Shown: positions 54,919-64,000 of the stretch, one piece after another | How positions within the stretch are numbered: position 1 is the first letter of the stretch | How the letters are laid out: the number at the start of each line of letters is the position of its first letter | Origin: Bifidobacterium callimiconis | GTDB lineage: Bacteria; Actinomycetota; Actinomycetes; Actinomycetales; Bifidobacteriaceae | DNA length: 64,000 bases | Reading direction: 5' to 3' | Assembly: GCF_003952005.1 (NCBI RefSeq) | Contig: NZ_QXGJ01000005.1 | Span: 1-64,000, forward strand | The notes under the pieces: generated by a model | Database searches by the model: none | What the model was told of the DNA's origin: nothing | What the model saw: only the letters and a program-made list of their open reading frames with translations | Translations under genes and position numbers: made by a program

Positions 54919-56493
54919 ATGATGCAACAGATTCGACAACATATTCCGCAAGTGCAGGGACCGTTATCGGTCAGTGCCGATAGCTACCCGTTCAGCACCA
55001 TGGCTCATGCGAACGAGCCGTTGGATCTCAGCGAGTACGGATACGTGGAGGAGGAGTATCTTCTCGAAGGCGATGCCGACACGTATTCGGAACGCATAGG
55101 TGATGATTCCGAGTCCAAAGTCGGTACCGCGATACCGGACGGGCGGCCCACGCACTACGTCACTCGTGTGCTGGTCCGTAGACCGGTGGAAGAGACGTCG
55201 CAGAACGCATGGCTGAGCATACTCAACGCATCACAGGGATACGACATTGAAGATGACTGGCGCCGCGCATGGGATTACATCATTGCCCAGCGCGATTGCT
55301 ATGTTGGCGTAACCAGCAAGCCCATCAATGCGGATGCACTGCACAACTTTGATGGCCGGCGCTATGCCCGGGTGACATGGGGTGGGAAACTGCCGGGATT
55401 ACATGCCGAACCGGGGTGGAACCCATTCCAAATCATTCCCGGTAGCGAGGAAGGGCTGGCTTGGGACATACTTGCTCAAGCCGGTGCATGGGTCCGATCG
55501 GGATCGTCGTTCCCGGCACCAAACCATGTGGTCATGATGGGGCAGTCGCAGTCGGCCGTGTACACCAATACGTATCTGACGTACTTTGACTCACTGCTAA
55601 CGGGGCCGAACGGAGAACGGATCTTTGACGGGTACCTTCCCGGTGCGGGATCGGTGCTTTGCCGTGAGCTGCGGCAGATGCAGCTTTCCGACTCGGATCC
55701 TGAATCAGCCACTGTGGTGCACTCCGGCGTCAAGGCCACATTCATCCCCCGGCTTCTGCCGCCGGCTCAGATAGATGCGCCGGTAATCACCATCACGACC
55801 GAAGCTGACACGCATCTGTTCGCTGGGCTTGGCAGTGGAGCCGAGGCATTCATGCTCGGTGACGGTCCCAAGCGTCGCCACTGGCATGTGGCTGGGGTGC
55901 CGCATTCCGATGCGCGCTCGCGAGTGATTCCTTGTGATTCCGAGATTCTCAAGGCCGGCCGGCTGCCGCGCAATCGTAACGAGGAATGGCTGCGGTCATT
56001 GATTACGCTTCCGGTGGAGCCTGTGATCACTGCGGCCATGAGCGCGATTGTTCAATGGATTGATCAAGGTATTCCCGCGCCGGACAGTGCGTATTTCGAT
56101 ACGCAGACACGGTCTGATGATCGTGTTGATGTTCGGGACGGTTCTGACGGTTTCGCTTCTGGCGGTCGTCGGTTTGTGAACGATGCACACGGCAACCGTG
56201 CCGGAGGTATTCGACTCGGCATGCTGGAGCATCCTATCGCCGATTTCCATCCGGCAGCTCTTGAGCAGGGCGTCAGTGGCACCATGACCTTGCATGATGC
56301 GACGCAGGTCAAGGCACTGTACCCGACCTACGAGTCGTATCAACATGCCTGCGACGAGATCGATGATCGACTGCAAGCTGAGGGATACCTCGAAGCGCAT
56401 GGACGTCGCCTGCTCCACAATGTCGAAGCGGAACTCTGGCGCCGTTGCGTGGAAGATTCCGCTCCGCTGGAGTACACCCCTCAGGAAGTCTGA
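54919..56493 (+). CDS. Alpha/beta hydrolase domain protein (PF20091-like)
   Basis: A 524-residue protein with an alpha/beta-hydrolase core similar to the Abhydrolase_10 group. The nucleophile motif is GQSQS at 208-212 (Ser210), within VVMMGQSQSAVYTNTYLTYF. Asp and His partners probably lie in VITITTEADTHLF and WHVAGVPHSD. The family acts on ester or lactone substrates; this one is unidentified. It follows the LuxR regulator by 156 bp and precedes an MHS transporter, so the three likely handle one imported compound. AGGAAGGG precedes the ATG. Confidence 0.82.
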   Translation: MMQQIRQHIPQVQGPLSVSADSYPFSTMAHANEPLDLSEYGYVEEEYLLEGDADTYSERIGDDSESKVGTAIPDGRPTHYVTRVLVRRPVEETSQNAWLSILNASQGYDIEDDWRRAWDYIIAQRDCYVGVTSKPINADALHNFDGRRYARVTWGGKLPGLHAEPGWNPFQIIPGSEEGLAWDILAQAGAWVRSGSSFPAPNHVVMMGQSQSAVYTNTYLTYFDSLLTGPNGERIFDGYLPGAGSVLCRELRQMQLSDSDPESATVVHSGVKATFIPRLLPPAQIDAPVITITTEADTHLFAGLGSGAEAFMLGDGPKRRHWHVAGVPHSDARSRVIPCDSEILKAGRLPRNRNEEWLRSLITLPVEPVITAAMSAIVQWIDQGIPAPDSAYFDTQTRSDDRVDVRDGSDGFASGGRRFVNDAHGNRAGGIRLGMLEHPIADFHPAALEQGVSGTMTLHDATQVKALYPTYESYQHACDEIDDRLQAEGYLEAHGRRLLHNVEAELWRRCVEDSAPLEYTPQEV

Positions 56494-56630
56494 GTTCCGA
56501 TATCGGACGGCGACCTATGTCCCGTCGCTTCTCGCCACCTCTATCTCTGATGCACGGGATGCGCTGCGTTGTAGCGGCGTTGCCCGTATATGCCAAAGTC
56601 ATTTTTGCCGATTCAAGGAGGAATAGGGCA

Positions 56631-58049
56631 ATGTCTCAAATCACACCGTCACAGAATACGGCGACATCAGCAATCGTGTCGCCGGTACAGGATTCCGAAG
56701 CCGCGATGTCGGCCGAAGATCGCAAGAACGCGCGTCTCGCGGCAGTCTCCGGATTCTTCGGATCCACGATCGAATACTTCGACTTCGTGTGTTTCGCCAC
56801 CGCTTCGGCGCTGGTCTTCAATAAGGTGTTCTTTGCCGGATTCGGTGCAGTCGGCGGCACCATTGCGTCGTTCGCCACATTCGGCGTCGCCTATATCGCA
56901 CGACCGCTCGGCGCGATCATCTTCGGCACGTTGGGTGATCGCATTGGCCGTACCCATACGCTGATCGTCACGCTGCTGCTTATGGGAACCGCGACTTTCC
57001 TGGTCGGATGTCTGCCTACCGCGCAGACCCTAGGCATCGCCGCGCCGATCCTGTTGGTCGTATTGCGACTGGCACAGGGGTTGTCTGCCGGCGGCGAGCA
57101 GGCGGGCTCGAATTCGTTGAGCTCCGAGAACGCCCCAAAGGAGAAGCGTGGCGTGTTCACCGGTTGGACCATGATCGGCGTGGCTGTGGGCACGATGCTT
57201 GGCTCCGTGGCGTTTGTGCCGATCACCGCTCAGGGTGAGGATTTTCTGCTTGGATTCGGTTGGCGCATTCCGTTCCTGATTGCAGGCCCGCTTATGTTGT
57301 TTACGCTGTGGATTCGTTCTCAGGTGAAGGAGCCCAAGGTTTTTGCCGAGCAGAAGGCTCTGCGTGAAAGCGGTGCCGTCTCCGAGGCTGACGCTGGTAC
57401 CTCGTCGGGCAAGTCGGGGAAGAAGGATTCCGCTCCTTTGGCTGAGGTGCTGCGCTACCACTGGAAGAATCTGCTTCGTGTGATCGTTTGTTCTCTGTAT
57501 GCGTTGATGGGATCCATGTCCAGCGTATTTGGACTCACCTATGCCACGCAGTACGCCGGATTGGAATCGGCGAAGTACCTGGGATTCACTTCGGTTCTTG
57601 GTCTTGCCGTCATTCCGATCAGTCTGATGTGGGCATGGGTGAGCGACAAGGTCGGTCGTCGTCCGGTGTTCATTCTTTCGGTGCTGAGCTTGGCGGTGCT
57701 GTTCCCGGTGTTGTTCGCAGTGATGCACACGCATAACTGGGCGTTGATTCTGGGCGTTCTGGCGCTGCTGCAGATCCTGGGCTCCGCGGGCAACATTGTG
57801 CAGGCGCCGATGTACACGGAGATGTTCCCGTCGCGTGTCCGTTACACCGGTTACGCGGTGGGTACCCAGTTGGGCCTGATCGTGGTTGGATTCGCACCTA
57901 CGATCGCTGCCGCGTTGGTCAAGCCCGGTCCTATGGGCTGGGTGCCTGTGGGCATTTTTATCGCCGTCTGTATGGTTGCTGCCGCCATCTCAGCCTTTAC
58001 GGCTCGTGAGACCCGAGGTCTGAGCCTCGCAGAGCTGGATGAGGGCTGA
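56631..58049 (+). CDS. MFS transporter of the metabolite:H+ symporter (MHS) type
   Basis: A 472-residue major facilitator with twelve membrane segments. It carries the MHS-type loop GDRIGRTHTLIVTLLLMG and LAQGLSAGGEQAGSNSL, followed by SSENAPKEKRGVFTGWTMIG. A second-half loop SDKVGRRPVFILSVL is typical of MFS. MHS relatives import organic acids such as shikimate, citrate, alpha-ketoglutarate or betaine by proton symport; the substrate is unknown. I start at ATG 56631, where AAGGAGG is ten bases upstream; the longer frame covers the previous gene's 3' end. It is the last gene of the regulator-hydrolase-transporter set. Confidence 0.92.
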   Translation: MSQITPSQNTATSAIVSPVQDSEAAMSAEDRKNARLAAVSGFFGSTIEYFDFVCFATASALVFNKVFFAGFGAVGGTIASFATFGVAYIARPLGAIIFGTLGDRIGRTHTLIVTLLLMGTATFLVGCLPTAQTLGIAAPILLVVLRLAQGLSAGGEQAGSNSLSSENAPKEKRGVFTGWTMIGVAVGTMLGSVAFVPITAQGEDFLLGFGWRIPFLIAGPLMLFTLWIRSQVKEPKVFAEQKALRESGAVSEADAGTSSGKSGKKDSAPLAEVLRYHWKNLLRVIVCSLYALMGSMSSVFGLTYATQYAGLESAKYLGFTSVLGLAVIPISLMWAWVSDKVGRRPVFILSVLSLAVLFPVLFAVMHTHNWALILGVLALLQILGSAGNIVQAPMYTEMFPSRVRYTGYAVGTQLGLIVVGFAPTIAAALVKPGPMGWVPVGIFIAVCMVAAAISAFTARETRGLSLAELDEG

Positions 58050-58285
58050 TGGAACAGGACTAGCGGATATTTGCTGGATCCCTATGACATGGTGTCTGCA
58101 CGAGATATCTTGTGCAGACACTTTTCGGTTATTGCCGGCTTACCCCGTCCCCGACAAGGACGTTTGCAATGATTATGCCGATATCCCGAGGAGAATTGCC
58201 AACTATATTTACTCGTTCGCATGGCTGGGGGCTGATTGTGGGGCTATCTTCGGGTTGTGGTGTTGATCTGAGAGGTTGCGGGGTC

Positions 58286-58429
58286 CTAACTGCCGATGTG
58301 GAGGTCTCTGTCAAAGTAGAGGGGACCGTGAATATGTTGAATTCTACTAGTTTTGGGCTTGGAACTATCTGCATTGATGCAGCTGGGGCGTGTGTGTACT
58401 TTGACAAGGACCTCCACAACGGAGGTTAG
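58286..58429. repeat. Family C repeat, one inverted pair
   Basis: The 24-bp units at 58286-58309 and, inverted, 58406-58429 extend to imperfect arms of about 33 bp (GTCAAAGTA and TACTTTGAC on the inner side). The 144-bp element has the shape of a small MITE. The rest of 58050-58546 shows no gene. Confidence 0.75.
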
Positions 58430-58546
58430 CCTCGATTTTGGTCGCGCGGCTGCGCACCGGCGGCGTGTGGCGTACGTTCAGGAACGGGTGACCCGAGGTG
58501 CGGGTAAGTTCGAAATTACGTGTGCCTAGAAGGAAGTGGGTGGAAT

Positions 58547-61500
58547 ATGGGTATATGGTCCCGGATTGTGAAGGCAGTAGTTGGGGGAGTGGCTGCGACG
58601 GCAATGCTGATGCCGGTGGGCGCGGCCGTGGCTGCGCCGGCCGATGACTCCACGGTTGCCGGAGGAGTGACCTCCGTTGCTTCCGCGGCCAATTCCGCGC
58701 AGACTTCCTCGTTCGCGTCGCAGAGTGATTCCGGCGCTGCCTCCACGGTGACTGATACCTCCGTGGATGGTCCGGCGAAGGTTGAGAAGACGCATGTTCC
58801 GCAGACCGCGGAAGAGTCGTTCGTTTCCGCTTCGGACGCGTCCACCTACGGGTTGGATGCGCAGAGTGATGAGGGGGATGAATCCGGGGACGCCCAGGCT
58901 GATGGCGCTCAGCCCAATGGTTCCAATGGTTCCGAAGGGGATAGCTCCAAGTCCGACGGGCTTGCCGACGGCACCGGGGCCAACGCCCTGATCGCCGCCG
59001 CCGACCTCAACGGCCTGGCTACGGTGGGTGTGACCTGGAAACAGCAGGACATGACCGACACGGCCAAGGCGCCGAAGCTCGAGCTGCGCTACTTCAAGGA
59101 CAACGCGTGGAGCGAATGGCAGACCCTGCCCTCGGTCGACGACGATCTCGGCAAGATGGGCTCCAGCCCCGCATACTACGTAGGTCTGGCCACCGAGGCC
59201 GAGGCCCGTCTGACCCCGGTGGACGGCCAGACGATCACCGAGGCGAAGTTCATCACCGTCGACCCCGGCTACTCCGCCGAAGGTACCGCAAAGACCAGTG
59301 CCGACACCAGTGCGAATACGAACAGTTCGAATGTGAATAACGGGGACAAGTCTGCGGATTCCGCCGCGGCCGTCGTCTCGTCGTCGGCAACCGAGTCCGC
59401 CACGACAGTGGATAACGCGGAAAACTCTGTGGATAGCAACACCGCGAGCGCCACGGCACAACTGCAAACGACCGAGGCAGCATCTGCCGCATCCACCTCA
59501 GCTACCACCCCCTCCGTCCGCACCGCCGCCGACGCCATCACCTCCGCCGGCCGCATCCACACCCGCGAGGAATGGTGGCAGTCCGGCAACCCGGCCCGCC
59601 AGTGGAAGCCCGACAACAGCGGCCACTGGCAGGGCGCCGTGGTCCACCACACCTACCAGCCCGCCAACAACTACACGCAGGCCGAGGTCCCCGCCCTCAT
59701 CAACGGCATCTACGTGTACCACAACACGTCCAACGGTTGGGGCGACATCGGCTACAACCTCCTCGTCGACAAGTACGGCGGCATCTGGGAAGGTCGCGAC
59801 GAAGGCGTCGACAACCAGGTCGTCCCCGCCAGCGAGGCGATCGGCGCCCACTCCCGTGGCTTCAACTCGGCCACGTTCGGCGTGGTCGTGCTCGGCGACT
59901 TCACCACCCAGGCCCCGTCCGAAGCCGCCATCAACTCGGTGTCCGCAGCCATCGCCTGGGAGTTCAACGCGCTCGGCATCACAAACGCCAAGGACACGTT
60001 CGAATACAAGGGCACCCAGCCGCGCATCACCGGCCACGGCGACAAGTCCCACCAGTCCGACAGCGCCAACAACACCGCCTGCCCCGGCCAGAAGATGTGG
60101 GACCGCATGGACGACATCCGTAACAAGGTGCAGAAGCTGCTCGTTCCGCAGATCGACACCCTCGCCAAGGTCACCATCCCCGACGGCGTCTACTACATCA
60201 ACGCGAAATCGCGCGACTCCGCCGGCCTCGACGTGCCCGACTACAGCACCGCCGACGGCACGCAGCTCCAGCTGTACTCCTACAACAACTCCACCGCGCA
60301 GCGCTTCAAGTTCGCCAAACAGTCCGACGGCAGCTACGTGATCACCAACGTCAACTCCGGCAAGGCGCTCGACGTGGCAAACGGCAGCGCGTCCAACGGC
60401 GCGAAGGTCCAGCAGTTCACACCCAACGGCAGCGCCGCCCAGCGCTGGTTCATCCGCAATTCCGGCACCGGCTATTACCTCCAGTCTGCGCTCGGCAACT
60501 GGGTGCTCGACATCACCGGCGGTAACACGAGCGACCGCACCAAGATCGACCTCTACACGCCCAACGGCACCGACGCGCAGAAGTTCCTGATCGCGTCCGC
60601 CACCAAGACGATCACCACCAAGGCCGTGAAGATCCAGTCCGTGGCCGCCGCGTCCGGCAAGTCCGGCACGAGCAGGGTGATCGACGTGTCCGGCGGGTCC
60701 GGCAGCAACGGCGCGCGTCTGCAGATCTACGACGACAACGGCACCGACGCGCAGCTGTTCCGTTTCAAGCAGGTCGGCAACGGTGTGTACACGATCACCA
60801 ACGTCAACTCCGGCCGTGTGATCGACGTCGCGAACGGATCCACCGGCAACGGTTCCACCATCCAGCAGTGGGATTCCAACGGTTCCGCCGCCCAGCACTG
60901 GCTCGTGCGCACCGCGGAAGGCGCCGACGGCACGACCGACGTGGCGGGCAGTTCCTCCGCGTTCTCGCTCATCGGATCCGGCTCCAATCGCGCAATCGAC
61001 CTGCCCGGCGGCGCCACGACCAGCGGCACCGGACTGCAGATCTACGCCGCCAACGGCACCGCCGCCCAGCAATGGACCATCGCCGAAGCGCCCACGTCCC
61101 GCGACAAGTTGAACACGCTCGCCGCACAGCACAAGGACGACATCAAGGACGGCACGTACAAGGTGTCGACCAAGCTCAAGGATTCCGCCGTGCTCGACGT
61201 GACCGGCGCATCGTCCGACAACGGCGCGAACGTGCAGCTCTACGGATCCAACGGCACCGCCGCCCAGACGTGGACGGTATCGCATGACGACAACGGCTAC
61301 GTGACGTTCACGAACGCCAACTCCGGCAAGGTACTCGACGTGTCGGGCGGCACGGCCAACTCCGGCGTGAACGTGCAGCAGTACGATTCCAACGGCACGA
61401 CCGCGCAGAAGTGGGTCGTGATCAAACAGTCCGACGGTTCGTATGCGATCCGCTCCGCCGCGAATGCCAAGGACGAGATCGTGCTCGACGTGACCGGCGC

Positions 61501-62065
61501 ATCCTCCACGAACGGCACGAACGTGCAGGTTTATTCGTCGAACAATTCCAAGGCGCAGCGCTGGACGTTCACCGCCGTGCAGACCGCGCGCACCCGACTG
61601 AACGCGCTCGCGGCCGCGCACAAGTCCGATGTGGCCGACGGTACGGTCGAGATCGCCTCGACGGCGAAGAAGACGATGCGTTTCGACGTAGTGGGCGGTT
61701 CGCGTGACAACGGCGCGAATGTGCAGCTGTATGCGTCGAATGGCACGAACGCACAGGCGTGGAAGGTGTCGCATGATTCCCTCGGATACGTGACGCTGAC
61801 GAACATGAATTCCGGCAGGGTGCTCGACATTTCCGGCGCGTCCACGGCGAACGGCGCGAACGTGCAGCAGTGGGATTCCAACGGCAGTTGGGCGCAGAAG
61901 TGGATCGCCGTGAAGAACAGCGACGGTTCGATCACGCTGCGTTCCGCGCTCAAGGAGAACTTCGTGATTGACGCCGCCGGCGGAGCGATCGGCAACGGCA
62001 CCAACATCCAGATGTGGACGTCCAACGATTCCACCGCCCAGCGCTGGACCTTCAACAGGAAGTAA
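58547..62065 (+). CDS. Secreted N-acetylmuramoyl-L-alanine amidase with four beta-trefoil lectin-like domains
   Basis: A 1172-residue exported protein. The signal peptide is MGIWSRIVKAVVGGVAATAM onward, cleaved near AVA-AP at 29/30. After an Asp/Ser-rich linker comes a small domain (about 145-245). An amidase/PGRP-type domain follows (about 340-530): zinc-site H367/H368 in AVVHHTY, GYNLLVDKYGGIWEGR, RITGHGDKS and the TACPG loop. From about residue 541 to the end, twelve AQx[W/F] motifs fit four ricin-type beta-trefoils of three motifs each. These should bind wall or host glycans. GTGGAA precedes the ATG at 58547. Confidence 0.9.
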   Translation: MGIWSRIVKAVVGGVAATAMLMPVGAAVAAPADDSTVAGGVTSVASAANSAQTSSFASQSDSGAASTVTDTSVDGPAKVEKTHVPQTAEESFVSASDASTYGLDAQSDEGDESGDAQADGAQPNGSNGSEGDSSKSDGLADGTGANALIAAADLNGLATVGVTWKQQDMTDTAKAPKLELRYFKDNAWSEWQTLPSVDDDLGKMGSSPAYYVGLATEAEARLTPVDGQTITEAKFITVDPGYSAEGTAKTSADTSANTNSSNVNNGDKSADSAAAVVSSSATESATTVDNAENSVDSNTASATAQLQTTEAASAASTSATTPSVRTAADAITSAGRIHTREEWWQSGNPARQWKPDNSGHWQGAVVHHTYQPANNYTQAEVPALINGIYVYHNTSNGWGDIGYNLLVDKYGGIWEGRDEGVDNQVVPASEAIGAHSRGFNSATFGVVVLGDFTTQAPSEAAINSVSAAIAWEFNALGITNAKDTFEYKGTQPRITGHGDKSHQSDSANNTACPGQKMWDRMDDIRNKVQKLLVPQIDTLAKVTIPDGVYYINAKSRDSAGLDVPDYSTADGTQLQLYSYNNSTAQRFKFAKQSDGSYVITNVNSGKALDVANGSASNGAKVQQFTPNGSAAQRWFIRNSGTGYYLQSALGNWVLDITGGNTSDRTKIDLYTPNGTDAQKFLIASATKTITTKAVKIQSVAAASGKSGTSRVIDVSGGSGSNGARLQIYDDNGTDAQLFRFKQVGNGVYTITNVNSGRVIDVANGSTGNGSTIQQWDSNGSAAQHWLVRTAEGADGTTDVAGSSSAFSLIGSGSNRAIDLPGGATTSGTGLQIYAANGTAAQQWTIAEAPTSRDKLNTLAAQHKDDIKDGTYKVSTKLKDSAVLDVTGASSDNGANVQLYGSNGTAAQTWTVSHDDNGYVTFTNANSGKVLDVSGGTANSGVNVQQYDSNGTTAQKWVVIKQSDGSYAIRSAANAKDEIVLDVTGASSTNGTNVQVYSSNNSKAQRWTFTAVQTARTRLNALAAAHKSDVADGTVEIASTAKKTMRFDVVGGSRDNGANVQLYASNGTNAQAWKVSHDSLGYVTLTNMNSGRVLDISGASTANGANVQQWDSNGSWAQKWIAVKNSDGSITLRSALKENFVIDAAGGAIGNGTNIQMWTSNDSTAQRWTFNRK

Positions 62066-62089
62066 TCACACGCTGAGCCCCAGCCTGTG

Positions 62090-62502
62090 TGCTCCCTCCG
62101 AGGGAGGGAGCTGTCCGGCTATGCCGGACTGAGGGAGGGCGTGCGTCCGCATAGTCGCTCGCGCAGCGGCTTCCCCTTGAGGGGAAGCTGTCACGCGCAG
62201 CGTGACTGATGAGGTGGGATCGGCGTAAGCCGGAAGATAGGGATGCCGCAACTGCAGTGCAGTTGCGGCATTCTGTGTCTTGGCCGACTATCGTCGGCGT
62301 CACCTCATCAGTCGGCTAGCGCCGACAGCTTCCCCTCAAGGGGAAGCCGGGTTAGCGGGGCGTCGGCTTGGACTTGTCTGAAAATGTTGCTGGCGTTTTC
62401 TCTATGGCTCAGCCCCTCGCGGGAAGGTGGGTTTCAAGGATTCGAGCCCTCCCTCTGTCACGGCTTTGCCGTGACATCTCCCTCCCTTGGAGGGAGAACG
62501 AT
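62090..62502. repeat. Four family D repeats between the amidase and galactanase genes
   Basis: Copies lie at about 62090-62140, 62168-62217, 62303-62350 and 62449-62502. They represent three subtypes (CTCCCTCC/ACTGAGGG, TTCCCCTTGA/ACTGATGAGG and TCACGGC.../GACAGAGGG). The remaining sequence of 62066-62711 shows no gene; the galactanase promoter probably lies after 62503. Confidence 0.78.
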
Positions 62503-62711
62503 GGGGTGGGTCCGCCTTCCTCGGGAACGGGCGCAATCGTTGGCAAATTGGGGCGGGGCTTATGCTTACCGAATGGTAAGATTCGTGATGTTTGACCGGT
62601 TCGGCGTGAAGACAATTGAGGAGTCTTCCGTCGGCTGCATATGTGGGTTCATCTGCAGTCATGCGCGTGGATCCGCATGAGGAAAACAGCAGGAACACAC
62701 GAAGGAAGAGA

Positions 62712-64000
62712 ATGAGCAGGAAACCCCTGGCTGCGGTATGCGCTGCCGTGGCGGCGCTGTCGATGCTGGTTCCGGCGTCGATGGCATCCGCCGCGACAAC
62801 GTCGAGCACCGCGGCAAACACCACTGCAAACGTCGGGCAGGATTACGCCTCGTCCAGCGCCGCCAAACGGGCCGAGGCCGCAAAGAACGCGGCGTCCGCG
62901 CAGCAGCAGCTTCTTGAGGAGTCGTCCCAGACTCCGGCGTCCGCCGCGCCCACCGCGGAGAACCCCAACTATCCCCCGGCATGGAACGAGGGCACCGACA
63001 CCGGCGTGACGAAGCTTCCGGCCAGCGTGACCGGCGTCTCCTCCATGACCGCCGACACTGTGCGCGGCGTGAACCTCACCTCGTACCAGGCCGAGAAGAC
63101 CGCGGGCGTGAAGTTCCACGACTTCAACGGCAACGAGATCGACGACGCCGGCCTGATGCAGCTGCTCAAGGCCAGCGGCGTGAACTATGTGCTGCTCAAG
63201 GTGGCCGTGAACCCCGCCGACGCCAAAGGCAACACCTACGGCGGCGGCAACCCCACGCTCGACAACGCGCTGAAGACCGCCAAGGTGGCTCAGGCCAACG
63301 GTCTCAAGGTGAACATCCAGTTCCTCTACTCCGACTTCTACACGTCCAAGACCGTGCAGAAGCTGCCGAAGGGCTGGCCCACCTCCAAGGACGACCTGAA
63401 GACCAAGGTGGCCGACTACACCAAGCAGTCGCTCGCCACGCTCAAGTCCGGCGGCGTGACCCCCGATATGGTCACGATCGGCAGCGAGATCAGCTCCCCG
63501 TACTACGAGGACAAGGCGCTGCAGGGCGGCTTCCTCGGCATGGACAACTGGGAGGCCATCGCCACGCTCATCGAGGAGGCTAGCAAGGCCATCTCCGCCA
63601 ACAGCAGGAACACCAAGATCGCTGTGGGCGTCTCGTCCGTCACCCCGGTGCTGGTCACCACGTACGTGGACATGCTCAAGTACTACAAAGTGGACTACGA
63701 CGTGCTCGGCACCAAGGTGTACGCCGCGTACGACGACCTTGCCGCCCTCGCGCAGACCCGCAAGATGGTCTCCGAGGAGTACGGCAAGTCCATGACCGTA
63801 CTCGACACGCTCTACCCGTTCACGCAGTACGATTCCGACGGCCAGTCCAACACCACGGGCGGCGACGATCTGATCGCCGCCGGCAAGACGCTCAGCCCGC
63901 AGGCGCAGGCCGACTACATGCGCAGCCTGTGCAAGTCGATCGTCTCCGCCAAGAACAACGCGAACGGTGCCGGCGTGTTCTACGGCGACGCCACGTGGAT
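62712..64000 (+). CDS. Secreted GH53 endo-beta-1,4-galactanase, partial at window end
   Basis: The first 429 residues of a protein continuing past the window. Residues 1-28 form a signal peptide (MSRKPLAAVCAAVAALSMLV, then PASMASA). A low-complexity Ala/Ser linker follows. The GH53 barrel begins near residue 116: GVNLTSYQAEKTAGVKF, then GVNYVLLKVAVNPADAKGN and NGLKVNIQFLYSDFYT. The probable acid/base Glu is in MVTIGSEISS (usually IGNE). It should cleave beta-1,4-galactan of plant pectin outside the cell, as bifidobacterial galactanases do. GAAGGAAGAGA precedes the ATG. Confidence 0.88.
   Translation, partial: MSRKPLAAVCAAVAALSMLVPASMASAATTSSTAANTTANVGQDYASSSAAKRAEAAKNAASAQQQLLEESSQTPASAAPTAENPNYPPAWNEGTDTGVTKLPASVTGVSSMTADTVRGVNLTSYQAEKTAGVKFHDFNGNEIDDAGLMQLLKASGVNYVLLKVAVNPADAKGNTYGGGNPTLDNALKTAKVAQANGLKVNIQFLYSDFYTSKTVQKLPKGWPTSKDDLKTKVADYTKQSLATLKSGGVTPDMVTIGSEISSPYYEDKALQGGFLGMDNWEAIATLIEEASKAISANSRNTKIAVGVSSVTPVLVTTYVDMLKYYKVDYDVLGTKVYAAYDDLAALAQTRKMVSEEYGKSMTVLDTLYPFTQYDSDGQSNTTGGDDLIAAGKTLSPQAQADYMRSLCKSIVSAKNNANGAGVFYGDATW

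Overview
The window is high-GC actinobacterial DNA and looks like a Bifidobacterium chromosome. That genus call is an inference from gene content and order, very GC-rich third codon positions and the abundant CTCCCTCC/GGGAGGGAG intergenic repeats; I could not run a database search. It carries about 38 protein genes, including two micro-ORFs of about 40 codons, two tRNA genes, two probable paralogous small RNAs and an unusual density of structured intergenic repeats.

Layout. 0.4-5 kb: a NUDIX hydrolase, a large PLD-nuclease/helicase and a DUF4186 protein. 5-13 kb: a Pro/Gln-rich membrane protein, then a minus-strand cluster of two YhgE/Pip-type envelope proteins with a TetR regulator. 13-19 kb: a membrane protein, an aminotransferase, a THUMP-like methyltransferase, tRNA-Lys and three small unknown genes followed by a 52-bp-period hairpin array. 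19.6-24 kb: a minus-strand group of polyphosphate kinase, a MutT1-like NUDIX-phosphatase and an unknown gene. 24-35 kb: rsmI, metG and tatD housekeeping genes, an AbiEi-like/LRV locus with a possible -1 frameshift, two paralogous small RNAs and a Kup potassium transporter. 35-46 kb: a class II glutamine amidotransferase, a glutamate-cysteine ligase-like enzyme, a CDF metal exporter, an FtsX-like permease with a degenerate ABC ATPase, an HD protein, an amino acid permease and a large membrane protein. 47-52 kb: a polysaccharide deacetylase, tRNA-Ser, a PfkB-family protein lacking the catalytic Asp, a second 52-bp tandem array and two paralogous micro-proteins. 52.7-58 kb: PP2C-like phosphatase, GAF-LuxR regulator, alpha/beta hydrolase and MHS transporter, with less GC-rich codon use than the surroundings. 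58.5-64 kb: a secreted amidase with twelve AQx[W/F] motifs and the start of a secreted GH53 galactanase.

Functional links. Polyphosphate kinase and the MutT1-like enzyme are neighbours as in mycobacteria. RsmI, MetG and TatD form a translation/housekeeping block. The 53-58 kb genes read as a regulator plus uptake and hydrolysis of one unidentified substrate. The amidase and GH53 enzyme are exported proteins acting on peptidoglycan and plant galactan.

The least explained signals are noncoding. There are four dispersed inverted-repeat families (called A-D here), one of which shows compensatory stem changes and one of which lies in frame inside a coding gene. There are also two unrelated arrays with the same 52-bp period, a DnaA-box dyad before metG, the twin small RNAs and the twin micro-proteins.
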